Shown here: one piece after another, positions 1 to 8,040 of the stretch
Position numbering within the stretch: the first letter of the stretch is position 1
Layout: every line of letters begins with the position of its first letter
Source of the DNA: an uncultured Candidatus Melainabacteria bacterium
GTDB lineage: Bacteria; Cyanobacteriota; Vampirovibrionia; Gastranaerophilales; Gastranaerophilaceae
Direction: 5' to 3'
DNA length: 24,939 nucleotides
NCBI GenBank assembly: GCA_934692665.1
Contig: CAKUUG010000030.1
Coordinates: 1-24,939 of the forward strand
Notes under the pieces: model-generated
The model's input: the letters and a program-made list of their open reading frames with translations, nothing else
What the model was told of the DNA's origin: nothing
Database searches by the model: none
Program-made: the position numbers and the translations under genes

Positions 1-20
1 CTTTTATTATTTGTAGATAT

Positions 21-236
21 TTATGCTTGTATATCCAGTTTCTTTTCTTCTCCTTTTGCCAAATAACAAGAAGCAATACATTCGTTTCCGGTAGAATCTG
101 CGGTTTCGTATGTTATTTTGTTGCCGTTTTTATCGTTGTTAATTTCCAGTATGTTGTTTGCATTAATGAACTTTTTGTCTCCATTGTAGGTATATGTTTG
201 TACAAACATAGGCTTTGTTGTTAATGATGTTGTCAT
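21..236 (-). CDS. Small protein downstream of flgE, weakly FlbD-like
   Basis: This encodes a 71-residue soluble protein with no signal peptide or membrane segment. The ATG at 236 was chosen because AAGGAG lies just upstream; a longer reading from 311 would add a hydrophobic N-terminus encoded across the flgE terminator. The segment NGDKKFINANNILEI (about residues 18-32) loosely recalls FlbD, a small protein often encoded next to flgE, whose pattern is NG..F.LN..LIE.I. The C-terminal half does not obviously match, and the two cysteines (CIASC) are not typical. It follows flgE on the same strand but lies beyond a terminator, so it may have its own promoter (TATACT-like element near 270) or depend on read-through. 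The FlbD relationship is only a suggestion; otherwise the function is unknown. Confidence 0.6.
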   Translation of the reverse strand: MTTSLTTKPMFVQTYTYNGDKKFINANNILEINNDKNGNKITYETADSTGNECIASCYLAKGEEKKLDIQA

Positions 237-284
237 ATTTTTTCTCCTTATTTTTATTTGCAGTGTTAAGTATATACAAAACAA

Positions 285-320
285 AATAAAATAAAAACTG
301 CTTTTAAACAAAGCAGTTCT
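285..320 (-). terminator. Rho-independent terminator after flgE
   Basis: A perfect 9-bp stem (AACTGCTTT at 296-304 with AAAGCAGTT at 310-318) has a 5-nt loop. On the minus strand it is followed by a T-rich tract (TTTTTATTTTATTTTG). It lies about 30 bp after the flgE stop, and on the plus strand no T-run follows. It probably ends the flagellar transcript. Confidence 0.8.
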
Positions 321-350
321 GATATAAAGACAATAAAGAGAATTAGTTTA

Positions 351-1793
351 TTATTGACCCAAATATACTAATGTATCAAGCATAGTGTTTGCTTTGTTGA
401 ATACTTGCGAATTTGCTTGTACTAATCTTTGAGCCAAAATCATATTTGAAAATTGTTGCGTTAAATCAACGTTTGATGATTCTAATGCACCTGATGCAAC
501 AGTACCTGTACCGTTTATACCTGCTGAAGTGTATGTTACTCTACCGCAGTTTACACCTACTTCGTAACAGTTGCTGCCTGCTGCAACCAACCCTGAGTCA
601 TTTGTAACTTTTACAAGTTGCATTTGCATATTGGCTTTTATTAAGATATTGGGGTCAACATACAAAGACGCTCTTCCTGTGTTTGTAATATCGTCATTAA
701 TGATTGTACCGCCTGCATCTGTATAGCTAAAATATGTAGAAGAGCCATCTTTTGTAGCTTGTACAGTTAAAACTGAACCATCTGCGTACGTAACAGTCAT
801 TACCCCATCTTTTCCAACAGAAAGACTCTTATACAATTGAGTCGTATCTGCTGTATAGTCATCAACTTCTGTAATTGTTGCTGACAAATTTAGTGTTGTT
901 GAAGTAAGAACCCCATTTTCAGGTGTAATATTTGCTAGATTTGTTTGTGATAAGAAATTGCTTCCACCTGGGATTGTTTCAAAAGTTATTCCGCCATTTG
1001 ATTTGTCAGTTGCAGTAATTACCCCATTTCCCAGTTCAAATGTTACTAAATCACTGATATTTTTTGTAAAAGTTTGAACTTGTTCATTGCCGTCAGGACC
1101 TACAGTTGTTTTTGTTGCTGTTCCTGTCAGGCCGTTCAAATTTCCGATCAAATCTGATACTTTTTGGTTTGAATTATCAACTTTTAAATCAAAAACATAA
1201 GTCAAACCGCTTTCGGAATCATAAATTGAAAATTTTCCCGAAGTAATAGTTTCGCAGTTGTTTAATTCGTTTATTTTCATATCTTGAAAATTGTTTTTTG
1301 GAGTCGGATTTTCGATTACTTTGATTGCAGTTGGAACTTTTATTGGAATTGTAGAGCCTGTAGAAGAAGTTAAAGAATCCATTCCTAATACTTTACATCC
1401 GTTTGCTGTACATAAATATCCATTTTCATCCAATGAAAAAGAACCATCTCTTGTTAATAGCATTTGTCCATCTGCATTTTGTACACTAAACCAACCATTT
1501 CCCGTCAAAGCAAGGTCAGTTGTTCTGCCTGTTGAAGTTGTACTTGATGCCGAAAAGTCTTTTGTAATTGCTGAACATTGCACACCAACGCCTTTTTGGT
1601 AAGGATTTGTACCACCTAAAACTGCAGTTGAATTTGTACCTGTTGTTTTTGTTTGATACCAAATGTCTTGAAAATCTACACGAGAGGTTTTGTATGCTGT
1701 CGTGTTCATGTTTGCAACGTTGTCAGATACCACAGTTAGTTGCTCGGTACCAGCATTTAATCCTGTCATGGCATTAAATAATGCTTGTGTCAT
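351..1793 (-). CDS. flgE: Flagellar hook protein FlgE
   Basis: FlgE is the subunit of the extracellular flagellar hook, the flexible joint between basal body and filament, and is exported by the flagellar type III apparatus. The N-terminus (ALFNAMTGLNAGTEQLTVVSDNVANMNTT) is the flagellar rod/hook family signature. It is followed by a VGVQ..AI..DFS.G segment near residue 68 and a LALTGNGWFSV motif near residue 93. The C-terminus (GALESSNVDLTQQFSNMI ... QANSQVFNKANTMLDTLVYL) is the conserved axial helix. At 480 residues with a variable middle, and lying directly after flgD, it fits hook FlgE rather than the shorter rod proteins FlgF or FlgG. An AAAGGTGA ribosome site lies about 10 nt before the ATG. 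It is the last gene before the operon terminator. Confidence 0.93.
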   Translation of the reverse strand: MTQALFNAMTGLNAGTEQLTVVSDNVANMNTTAYKTSRVDFQDIWYQTKTTGTNSTAVLGGTNPYQKGVGVQCSAITKDFSASSTTSTGRTTDLALTGNGWFSVQNADGQMLLTRDGSFSLDENGYLCTANGCKVLGMDSLTSSTGSTIPIKVPTAIKVIENPTPKNNFQDMKINELNNCETITSGKFSIYDSESGLTYVFDLKVDNSNQKVSDLIGNLNGLTGTATKTTVGPDGNEQVQTFTKNISDLVTFELGNGVITATDKSNGGITFETIPGGSNFLSQTNLANITPENGVLTSTTLNLSATITEVDDYTADTTQLYKSLSVGKDGVMTVTYADGSVLTVQATKDGSSTYFSYTDAGGTIINDDITNTGRASLYVDPNILIKANMQMQLVKVTNDSGLVAAGSNCYEVGVNCGRVTYTSAGINGTGTVASGALESSNVDLTQQFSNMILAQRLVQANSQVFNKANTMLDTLVYLGQ

Positions 1794-1810
1794 TTTGTTT
1801 GTTTCACCTT

Positions 1811-1843
1811 TCTTTATTGTCTTATTGTCTTATTGTCTTATTG
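1811..1843. repeat. 8-bp tandem repeat between flgD and flgE
   Basis: TCTTATTG occurs as three perfect tandem copies at 1820-1843, preceded by one imperfect copy (TCTTTATTG, 1811-1819). On the coding strand the unit is CAATAAGA, lying just upstream of the flgE ribosome-binding site. The copies are uninterrupted, so slippage could change the flgD-flgE spacing. Confidence 0.85.
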
Positions 1844-1858
1844 TTGGTAATAGCTGTT

Positions 1859-2446
1859 TTATTCTTCTGAAGAACCTGATGAATCTGAAGAAGAACCTTT
1901 GTTTAAATATTTATTTAAAGCTTCTGTCAAGCTAGTAATACTGTCAGCGATTGATTTTACACCGTCTTTTATGTCGTTAGTATTTTTGTAGATACTGTCT
2001 GATGTGATTTTATCTGCTGGTAATACTTTTGTTATTTGTGACAAAGGTCTTAGTGTACCATTTACAGAAACGCTTGCACCATCTTTGTCATTTAAATTTA
2101 TATAGTCAACATAACCGTTTTCTACTTTTCCACTTTCGTCAGTTACTTCTACATATTGTCCCATTAGAGAATTTGCTTGGAATGTGGTTGAAAATGTCGT
2201 AAAAGAGCTTGTCAGTGCTTCCATTTGTTCTAATGAAGCAAATTGTGCTTCTTGTGCCAACATTTCAGAGTTGTCCATCGGATTTGTCGGGTCTTGGTAT
2301 TGCAATTGCATACACATCAAATTTAGAAAATTTTGACTGTTGACAGAAGACGAGCTACCTGTCGAACTGCCGGATTGTGTGCTTGTTCCATTTATTGAGG
2401 CAGTTGTGTTTTTTAATTGCGTAATCGCTTCACTTACTGATGTCAT
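1859..2446 (-). CDS. flgD: Flagellar hook cap/assembly protein FlgD
   Basis: FlgD forms the temporary cap at the growing hook tip and is needed for FlgE polymerisation. The diagnostic N-terminal motif is present: FLNLMCMQLQYQDPTNPMDN followed by AQFASLEQM (about residues 40-80). A small beta domain follows (GQYVEVTDESGKVENGYVDY), matching the FlgD Tudor-like part. The chain is 195 residues and ends in a Ser/Asp/Glu-rich tail (SSSDSSGSSEE), so the second, Ig-like domain of longer FlgDs appears absent. An AAGGAT ribosome site precedes the ATG. The gene starts 12 bp after the fliK stop, consistent with one transcript. Confidence 0.92.
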   Translation of the reverse strand: MTSVSEAITQLKNTTASINGTSTQSGSSTGSSSSVNSQNFLNLMCMQLQYQDPTNPMDNSEMLAQEAQFASLEQMEALTSSFTTFSTTFQANSLMGQYVEVTDESGKVENGYVDYINLNDKDGASVSVNGTLRPLSQITKVLPADKITSDSIYKNTNDIKDGVKSIADSITSLTEALNKYLNKGSSSDSSGSSEE

Positions 2447-2458
2447 TTTTAATCCTTA

Positions 2459-4900
2459 TTAGTTTAAACTATAGTTAAATGTATTTGTTAATACACTCGA
2501 AAAGTCACCTGTATTATTTTTTGCAAAAAACGAGTCATAATTTGCATTTATGAATTCATTTTGTTTATTTTTTCTGGTTGGATTTTCGTGGTTTTGTTGG
2601 TGGTTTTGATTTTCTTGCGAATTTTGACTGTTTTGATTTCCATCATAAAGAGTTGAGCCTTCTTCGCCTGCAGTTTTTATTTGTATGCTATTTACATTAA
2701 CACCTGCATTTGACAATTGTTGACGAAGGGAATCAATATTTTTTTCTATGTAATTTCTGACTTCTGAATTTTGAGCCAGTATATTTGTAGTCAAACCGTT
2801 TTCATTTGTAGTTAATTCAATAGACACTCTTCCCAAATCATTCGGTCTTAGTATCATTGTTAGCTTTTGACCTTGGGCGTTTTTTAGGTTTTGCATTTTT
2901 TCCGTTATTTGTCCCATTACATCGTTTGTTTCCATTTTTGTTTGGATGTTTTGGTTTTGTTGTTGGATTGTTTTTGCAAAAGAAATATTTTTAATCATTG
3001 AATTGTCGTTTTGGTGCAATATTGTACCATTTACGTTATCGGAATTTTTTGTATTTAGTGCAATTTTTGCGATTTCATCTGAAACAGATAACGCTCCTGA
3101 TTCGTTCAGACTGTTTGTTTCATTTGTGAATGAAATATCTTCAACCATTTCTAAGTTTTCTTTTTTGAAAACATCTTTCAAATCTCTTTCTTGAATATTT
3201 TGTTGATTTTTTTGCACTTGTTCATTCTTTGGTATTTCATTCTGAAATTCTACATTGCTGTTTGCATTGTTTTCTTCTTTTGAAAACGATTCGCTGTTTG
3301 TATTTGAATTTTGATTAGAATCATTGCTGAAATTTTCTGAAGCAGTTGAAGAAAAATCGCTGTTTGATGAGTCTTTTTTTGCAAAAATTTCTTCTTGCGT
3401 TTGATTTTTTGTTTGTAGAGTTTCTACATTGTCATTGTTTTCAGATGTTGTATTTTCTGTTTCAACATTTTCGAAAGAAAATTCATCAGAATTGTTGTTT
3501 TCTATTGATTCTTCGTTTTTGTTTGCAGATGATTTTAAAATTTCTAATATTTCATTTATTGTACTTGTGCTTTGTGTTTGGTTTTTGTCGTTTGATGTTT
3601 TACCTGTTGAATCATCTGAAATATTATTTTGATTGTTTAAAGTATCTTTTGCTTCTGCTGTTGAATCTTCTGTTGCAGAAGTTTCAGAATCAATTGCAGA
3701 ATTTGTTTCTTCTTGAGCGTTTGTTGTATTTTTTATAGATACTGTTTTGTTTACTGGTTCGTTATTTTCGTTTGTTTTGATATTTATAGAATTTTCTTCT
3801 TTTGTTTGCGATGTAGTTTCATCATTTTTGATTTTTGTTTCATCTACAACGATTTTATTATCTTCTGTTGTTGTTTTGTTTTCTTCGATATTAGTCGAAT
3901 TTTTGTCTATATCTGTATTTTCTTTTGAATTTTGAATAGTTGATATAGTTTTATTTATAGTATCTTTTAAATCACTTTTGATATCATCAATAGATGCTGT
4001 TTCTGTATCATTTAAAACATCTTGCGAAGAATTTTCATCATCAGAAATTGATGAAAATTTTGTTTGGAGTTTATTGATATTGTTTTTTATTTCATCTAAT
4101 TTAGAATTCAGCTCTTTTTTGGTGTCTTGCGACAAATCGCTATTATCTATTACTTCTGCTACTTTTTCCAAAACGCTATTGGTATTTTCATCTATTGTTA
4201 TTTCATCGATAGATTTTTCAATTTCTTGGCTAAAATCATTATCGACCTCGATATTTGTATCTGTAACAACAGTTGTATTAATTGCTAAATACCCGACAGC
4301 CTCGTCAAGAGATAAGTCATCATTTTCATTTGTGGAATCTGATGTTTCTTTTGTTGTGTTTCGATTGTCAAAAGAAACAACTGGTGATGAACTTACAGGT
4401 GAGCTATTATTTATATCAGATAACTTATCTTGCGAGGTATTATCATTTTTTGTTGTTATAGATTTTGAATCACTTTCTGTAAATGTATTATTTTTTTGTG
4501 TTTCACTATTTTGTTTTGTTTGGACTGTGTTTTGTGAGCTTTTTTGCTGAACTTTATTTCTTGATATTGCTTGTGTTGTTCTATCGATTGATTGTTGCGA
4601 ATCTTTTTTTATTTTTGTGTTACTTGAATTAGAGCTTGCTGAATTTACATTATTGTTTGCTGAGTTTGTATTGTTATTGAGTGCTTTTTTATTAATGCTG
4701 CTTGTGTTTGATTTTGCAGTATTTGTTAGTATGTTATTTTGAATTTGGTTTGTTTTTGCATTAACATTATCAATCAATTTGAAAAAATCTTGATTTTTTA
4801 CATCTGAAATATTTGTTGTATTGTTTGAAGTAAAAGTTGATAAGTATGAATCTTTTATAATATTTTCTGTATTTATATCAGTTACAATGTTTTGTGTCAT
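2459..4900 (-). CDS. fliK: Flagellar hook-length control protein FliK, very long
   Basis: FliK is a secreted molecular ruler; its C-terminal domain signals the export gate to switch from hook to filament substrates. The last third carries the Flg_hook domain at about residues 665-745: GQKLTMILRPNDLGRVSIEL, then VRNYIEKNIDSLRQQLSNAG and VNVNSIQI. Everything before it is low-complexity, rich in Asn, Ser, Thr, Glu, Asp and Lys, with no aromatic core. This suits an extended ruler. At 813 residues it is roughly twice the usual FliK length. A weak AGGAT lies upstream of the ATG. It sits 8 bp after fliJ and 12 bp before flgD. The conserved C-terminus makes the call solid despite the unusual N-terminal part. 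Confidence 0.88.
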   Translation of the reverse strand: MTQNIVTDINTENIIKDSYLSTFTSNNTTNISDVKNQDFFKLIDNVNAKTNQIQNNILTNTAKSNTSSINKKALNNNTNSANNNVNSASSNSSNTKIKKDSQQSIDRTTQAISRNKVQQKSSQNTVQTKQNSETQKNNTFTESDSKSITTKNDNTSQDKLSDINNSSPVSSSPVVSFDNRNTTKETSDSTNENDDLSLDEAVGYLAINTTVVTDTNIEVDNDFSQEIEKSIDEITIDENTNSVLEKVAEVIDNSDLSQDTKKELNSKLDEIKNNINKLQTKFSSISDDENSSQDVLNDTETASIDDIKSDLKDTINKTISTIQNSKENTDIDKNSTNIEENKTTTEDNKIVVDETKIKNDETTSQTKEENSINIKTNENNEPVNKTVSIKNTTNAQEETNSAIDSETSATEDSTAEAKDTLNNQNNISDDSTGKTSNDKNQTQSTSTINEILEILKSSANKNEESIENNNSDEFSFENVETENTTSENNDNVETLQTKNQTQEEIFAKKDSSNSDFSSTASENFSNDSNQNSNTNSESFSKEENNANSNVEFQNEIPKNEQVQKNQQNIQERDLKDVFKKENLEMVEDISFTNETNSLNESGALSVSDEIAKIALNTKNSDNVNGTILHQNDNSMIKNISFAKTIQQQNQNIQTKMETNDVMGQITEKMQNLKNAQGQKLTMILRPNDLGRVSIELTTNENGLTTNILAQNSEVRNYIEKNIDSLRQQLSNAGVNVNSIQIKTAGEEGSTLYDGNQNSQNSQENQNHQQNHENPTRKNKQNEFINANYDSFFAKNNTGDFSSVLTNTFNYSLN

Positions 4901-4908
4901 TTTCTATC

Positions 4909-5367
4909 CTAAGCACTTCTTTTTGAGTTTGTTATATCATCTAGAGTTTTCATCTCTTCGTGTAAAACGAGTTTGTTATATTCTTCTTTTTGTTTTTCTT
5001 TCAAGTTTTCTATTGTTTTTAGTTCTATATAGGCTTTTTTTGTACTTTGTTGTTGAACATTCAGCTCTTTTTCAAGTCTTTGAATCACTTCTTTTTGTGT
5101 TTTTAGTTCACTGTCTGTTTTTAAAATATATTGCCTATAATTTTCAATGAGCGAAGATGAAAACCCTACTTGCTGAAAGTATTCTATTGAATTTTTTTCT
5201 AAATACTCTAACTTTTGCGTCAATTCATTAAGTTTTTCTTTTTGTTCATTGTAAAGTTGAACAATTTTAGACAACTTAATTCTTTCATCTTCTAAAGTGT
5301 GGCTTCTTAGCATAAGCACACTCTCAAGGTTAAACTTAAACCTCCTCAATTTTAATTCTATCCCCAT
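4909..5367 (-). CDS. fliJ: Flagellar export chaperone FliJ
   Basis: FliJ is a short coiled-coil protein of the flagellar type III export apparatus, working with the FliI ATPase and the export gate. The N-terminal FKFNLESVLMLR segment matches the FliJ pattern F.F.LE.VL..R. The rest of the 152 residues is a nearly continuous charged heptad-like helix rich in Lys, Glu, Gln and Leu, of typical family length. It lies directly before fliK, as in many flagellar operons, but no fliI precedes it here. The only ATG that includes the conserved motif is at 5367. No Shine-Dalgarno is visible before it. A TATAAA box at 5378-5383 would give an almost leaderless message, though its -35 is poor. Confidence 0.8.
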   Translation of the reverse strand: MGIELKLRRFKFNLESVLMLRSHTLEDERIKLSKIVQLYNEQKEKLNELTQKLEYLEKNSIEYFQQVGFSSSLIENYRQYILKTDSELKTQKEVIQRLEKELNVQQQSTKKAYIELKTIENLKEKQKEEYNKLVLHEEMKTLDDITNSKRSA

Positions 5368-5474
5368 ATAAAATTATTTTATAGCTAAAGAATATATGAA
5401 TTTTGAGTTTTGTTCATCATCTGATATATGGAAAAAACTTTAATTATTTTTTTAAAAAATACTTTATATATACT

Positions 5475-5512
5475 AAAATTGGGACTCATTATTTAAAACA
5501 AGCCCCAATTTT
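5475..5512 (-). terminator. Hairpin after the prepilin operon
   Basis: AAAATTGGGACT (5475-5486) faces AGCCCCAATTTT (5501-5512). Read on the minus strand all 12 positions pair, with one G-U wobble; on the plus strand the same position is an A-C mismatch. This favours the minus strand and the end of the prepilin transcript. The T-tract is interrupted (AGTATATATAAAGTATTTTTT), so strength is uncertain. Confidence 0.6.
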
Positions 5513-5528
5513 AACAAAACTTTTCTAA

Positions 5529-6212
5529 TTATTCTTTGTTCATATTTGATGATTTTAAGTAGCTTTTTGCGATTTCATCATTGTCAGGCAATTGCATTTT
5601 TCCATCATCTCTTACATAAATATAAAATACATCTCTATTTTTTGTATTGCCTTCGCTATTTGCTGCAACTTTTGCTTTTGAAGAAGGTTTGTTTGGTTCT
5701 TTGTTGATTCCATTTGTATCAACTTCAATCAAAAATCCTGTTATCGGGTCATTGTTTATTTTTGCTATTGAACCTTGGATTTGCCAATAAATGCCATCTG
5801 TTGTCGAAAATGAACAGCTGGAAATCGGACTTCCGCTAAATACTGGTTTTGATTCTATATTCAAGTTGTTTGAAAACAGATTGCAAAATTTTATTAATTT
5901 GTCGCAGGTGGTTCGTGTTGTTGTATTCGGATTATCGTAATCAGTTGTAGAAGTGAAATAATCTGCCCCTACTATTTTTACATCCGTTGTTTCTTTAAAA
6001 CCAAAATTGTCAAAATCATAAGGATAGTATGTTTCGTCGTTTACTAATTCAACTACTGTTCTTTCTGTTATAGAGTATGCCTTTTTGAATAATGCTTTGT
6101 TTCTGTCTACTTTGTCACCCATTATAGATATCATCAGTCCTGCAATTACTCCAATAATACAAAATGCAACAAGCATTTCTGATAAAGTAAAACCTTTTTG
6201 TAATTTTTTCAT
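5529..6212 (-). CDS. Type IV prepilin-like protein, third of the operon
   Basis: This is a 227-residue protein with a class III (prepilin) signal: KKLQKG then FTLSEMLVAFCIIGVIAGLM. It has Gly at -1, Phe at +1 and Glu at +5, followed by one hydrophobic helix to about residue 31. Prepilin peptidase would cut after Gly7 and the mature protein would sit in the inner membrane or join a pilus or pseudopilus. The polar remainder contains cysteines that could form disulfides, and no recognised catalytic motif. AAGGGA lies before the ATG, 12 bp after the stop of the previous gene, so it is co-transcribed. No assembly ATPase, platform protein or peptidase gene is in the window. Whether it is a pilus, a secretion pseudopilus or another surface structure cannot be told. 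Confidence 0.8.
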   Translation of the reverse strand: MKKLQKGFTLSEMLVAFCIIGVIAGLMISIMGDKVDRNKALFKKAYSITERTVVELVNDETYYPYDFDNFGFKETTDVKIVGADYFTSTTDYDNPNTTTRTTCDKLIKFCNLFSNNLNIESKPVFSGSPISSCSFSTTDGIYWQIQGSIAKINNDPITGFLIEVDTNGINKEPNKPSSKAKVAANSEGNTKNRDVFYIYVRDDGKMQLPDNDEIAKSYLKSSNMNKE

Positions 6213-6224
6213 TGTTTTCCCTTT

Positions 6225-7169
6225 TTACCAAATAATAAGTACAACCCCGTCTTTATCACCATTGTCTTTTTGATAATATGTTAATAATGCATCAGTCAAG
6301 CCGTTTTGCATATTTTGAGGTATCATTTTTAAATATTTAACAAATTCTGATTGCTGAGTGTTGAAGTTCGCTGTTGCTTTTAGGCTCGAATCTGTTTCTT
6401 GAACAGTAAAACTTGCTCCGCTGCTGTGTTTGTAGTGATAGTTATCTTTTTCTACATCCGACAAGTCTTCTTGATGAATATCGTCGCTGTTTGCTACCTT
6501 TTTGTCGTTGTCTGTTGCATTTTCAATACAATTTATTATTATACTTGTTTTGTTGGGATTTACTCCTGCTTGTTTGTATGATTCACTTTTTGTATTTTGA
6601 ACGTCGCATTTTGGAACTCTTTGTCCAAAATCACCATACGCACAAGGATTTATGTCGTCTATTACCTTGCAGCTTTTTATATTTCCATCAACAAGTCCGG
6701 AAGCACTTTCTCTAATACCTCCTAGTGCTTGTGCAACAACAATTCCATTCTGTTTTACTGTTGTTATGCCGCCATTTCCAACGCCACCCAATTCAACATT
6801 TAATGTCATTTCTGCTTCTACTTCTCCGGTTGGAGTTGGAACGACTTCTTGAACTACTTGTCCATCTATGTTGTTTTTTCTGCTTCCTACTGCATACAAG
6901 TAGTATTTGTATGCACGTCTATCCATTTCAAAGTTACAGTCAACTGATGATGTAGCTGATTTTATCGCATGTCCGTCATAATGCTGTTGTTTTATTATTC
7001 CGCCATCTTTCCAACAAGCATAGAAGCCGCTGATGGTTGTTTTGTTTGTCGGCATTGTTTTTTTGCGTGTAATTATCGAAAGCGTCAACATAATGACAAG
7101 AGCCAGTATCATCATCGATATAATAGATTCTGCAAGAGAAAATCCATATTTTTGATTGTTTTTTATCAT
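6225..7169 (-). CDS. Prepilin-like protein with glycine-rich region (second of operon)
   Basis: This encodes 314 residues from the ATG at 7169, which overlaps the previous stop by 4 bp (ATGA), a sign of translational coupling. A longer in-frame reading from 7229 is rejected because the prepilin signal would then sit too far in. The signal is KYG then FSLAESIISMMILALVIML, with Gly at -1 and Glu at +5. After the helix comes a region with NVELGGVGNGG (about 124-134) and GIVVAQALGGIRES (about 142-155), and the chain ends DGVVLIIW. The upstream neighbour has counterparts of all three segments. Such glycine-rich blocks ending in hydrophobic beta strands occur in surface and phage-tail-like proteins. 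The domain assignment is inference. Confidence 0.78.
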   Translation of the reverse strand: MIKNNQKYGFSLAESIISMMILALVIMLTLSIITRKKTMPTNKTTISGFYACWKDGGIIKQQHYDGHAIKSATSSVDCNFEMDRRAYKYYLYAVGSRKNNIDGQVVQEVVPTPTGEVEAEMTLNVELGGVGNGGITTVKQNGIVVAQALGGIRESASGLVDGNIKSCKVIDDINPCAYGDFGQRVPKCDVQNTKSESYKQAGVNPNKTSIIINCIENATDNDKKVANSDDIHQEDLSDVEKDNYHYKHSSGASFTVQETDSSLKATANFNTQQSEFVKYLKMIPQNMQNGLTDALLTYYQKDNGDKDGVVLIIW

Positions 7170-7891
7170 TTTATTATTATTATCCCTTTTGTGCCTGTGG
7201 TCGGTTTTTTGCCATGGACTCCTCCCCAACCGTAGTTTGTTGTGTCGCTTGAAGAGTTGGATAGAAGACTTGCTTGTCTAAGGTCTTCTGAAATATTAAA
7301 AAACTCAATATCTTCACTCGATCTTATTCCGCCTTGTGCAAAAGCGACAATCTTTCTCCCGTCACAAGTTAATGCAGCCTCGCATTCCCTGTTTGCTTGT
7401 CTATTGACTACACAAATTCTGGACATTTGCCCTGAGTTGTTTATATTGCCTCCCATTCCGACTTCCATCAAATAGCAACCTGTCAATATTCCGCCATATT
7501 TTGCAGTATCTTTATAGTCTGCGTTTGTGATTTTTTGATTGTCTTCAAGTGAAGGTAAAAATATTGTTTTTGACTCTCCGGGGTAGCCGAAACTTTTTTG
7601 TGTACCTCCGGCACCGCCACCTACAAGTTCTATTGTGTAAAATTCATTTGAATTTTTGTTGTAGTCGAGTTTTGTTTCTTTATGGTTTGATGAATCAGTT
7701 AATGTTGCAGAATGAGCATCAAATATGCATTTTGATGTACATTTTGCTATAAAATCATATTTTTTTGCAACTGATGGTTTTACATCTCTTTTTAAAATTG
7801 TAACAGGCAAAATAACACATATTACAGCTGTGATGATTGTTGTCAAAACCAATTCTGCAATCGTAAAAGCAAGTTTGCTGTCGTTCTTCAA
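7166..7891 (-). CDS. Prepilin-like protein with glycine-rich region (first of operon)
   Basis: This 241-residue protein is the first gene of the minus-strand prepilin operon. Its start is a TTG at 7891 placed 5 nt after AAAAAGAGG; no ATG exists before the signal helix. The N-terminus is KLA then FTIAELVLTTIITAVICVIL: Ala rather than Gly at -1, Glu at +5, one membrane helix to about residue 33. Glycine-rich segments follow: IELVGGGAGGTQKS (88-100), IVAFAQGGIRSSE (181-193) and YGWGGVHG (220-227), with the end TKGIIIIK. Seven cysteines are present. The protein should be membrane-anchored and then processed by prepilin peptidase. The glycine-rich part suggests a beta-structured surface or adhesion module, shared with the next gene. 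Confidence 0.78.
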   Translation of the reverse strand: MKNDSKLAFTIAELVLTTIITAVICVILPVTILKRDVKPSVAKKYDFIAKCTSKCIFDAHSATLTDSSNHKETKLDYNKNSNEFYTIELVGGGAGGTQKSFGYPGESKTIFLPSLEDNQKITNADYKDTAKYGGILTGCYLMEVGMGGNINNSGQMSRICVVNRQANRECEAALTCDGRKIVAFAQGGIRSSEDIEFFNISEDLRQASLLSNSSSDTTNYGWGGVHGKKPTTGTKGIIIIK

Positions 7892-7944
7892 AATAACCTC
7901 TTTTTGAAAAATTACTAATTCTCTATACTTGTAATTTTATCTCA

Positions 7945-7972
7945 AATATAGCAAAACTTTGGAAAAATTCAA
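7945..7972 (-). promoter_or_regulatory. Promoter of the prepilin operon
   Basis: On the minus strand TTGAAT (7972-7967) and TATATT (7950-7945) are separated by 16 bp, with TGC directly before the -10 (an extended -10). The predicted start near 7938 leaves a leader of about 46 nt to the TTG start at 7891. Confidence 0.6.
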
Positions 7973-8040
7973 TTTAAATACATCTAAAATAGTATATCTA
8001 TCACAAAATAATATGTTAGTATGTCAAAAAGAGGTCAATG

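Noticed and set aside
3346..4550. Long open frames on the plus strand opposite fliK
   Set aside because: They mirror the low-complexity Asn/Ser/Glu codons of fliK, give Phe/Ser/Leu-rich nonsense proteins and have no ribosome sites.
5414..5442. Sigma-28 flagellar promoter upstream of fliJ
   Set aside because: The -35 TAAAGTTT is good, but the -10 (GATGATGA) is poor and the spacing is 13 instead of about 11 bp, so it is not listed as a feature.
7170..7229. Longer start for the second prepilin
   Set aside because: It would bury the prepilin signal 20 residues further in; the ATGA overlap with the upstream gene gives the natural start.
7896..8035. Inverted repeat TCAAAAAGAGGT flanking the divergent prepilin promoter region
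   Set aside because: Each arm is the ribosome-binding site of its own gene, so the symmetry is explained by two similar Shine-Dalgarno sequences and not by an operator.
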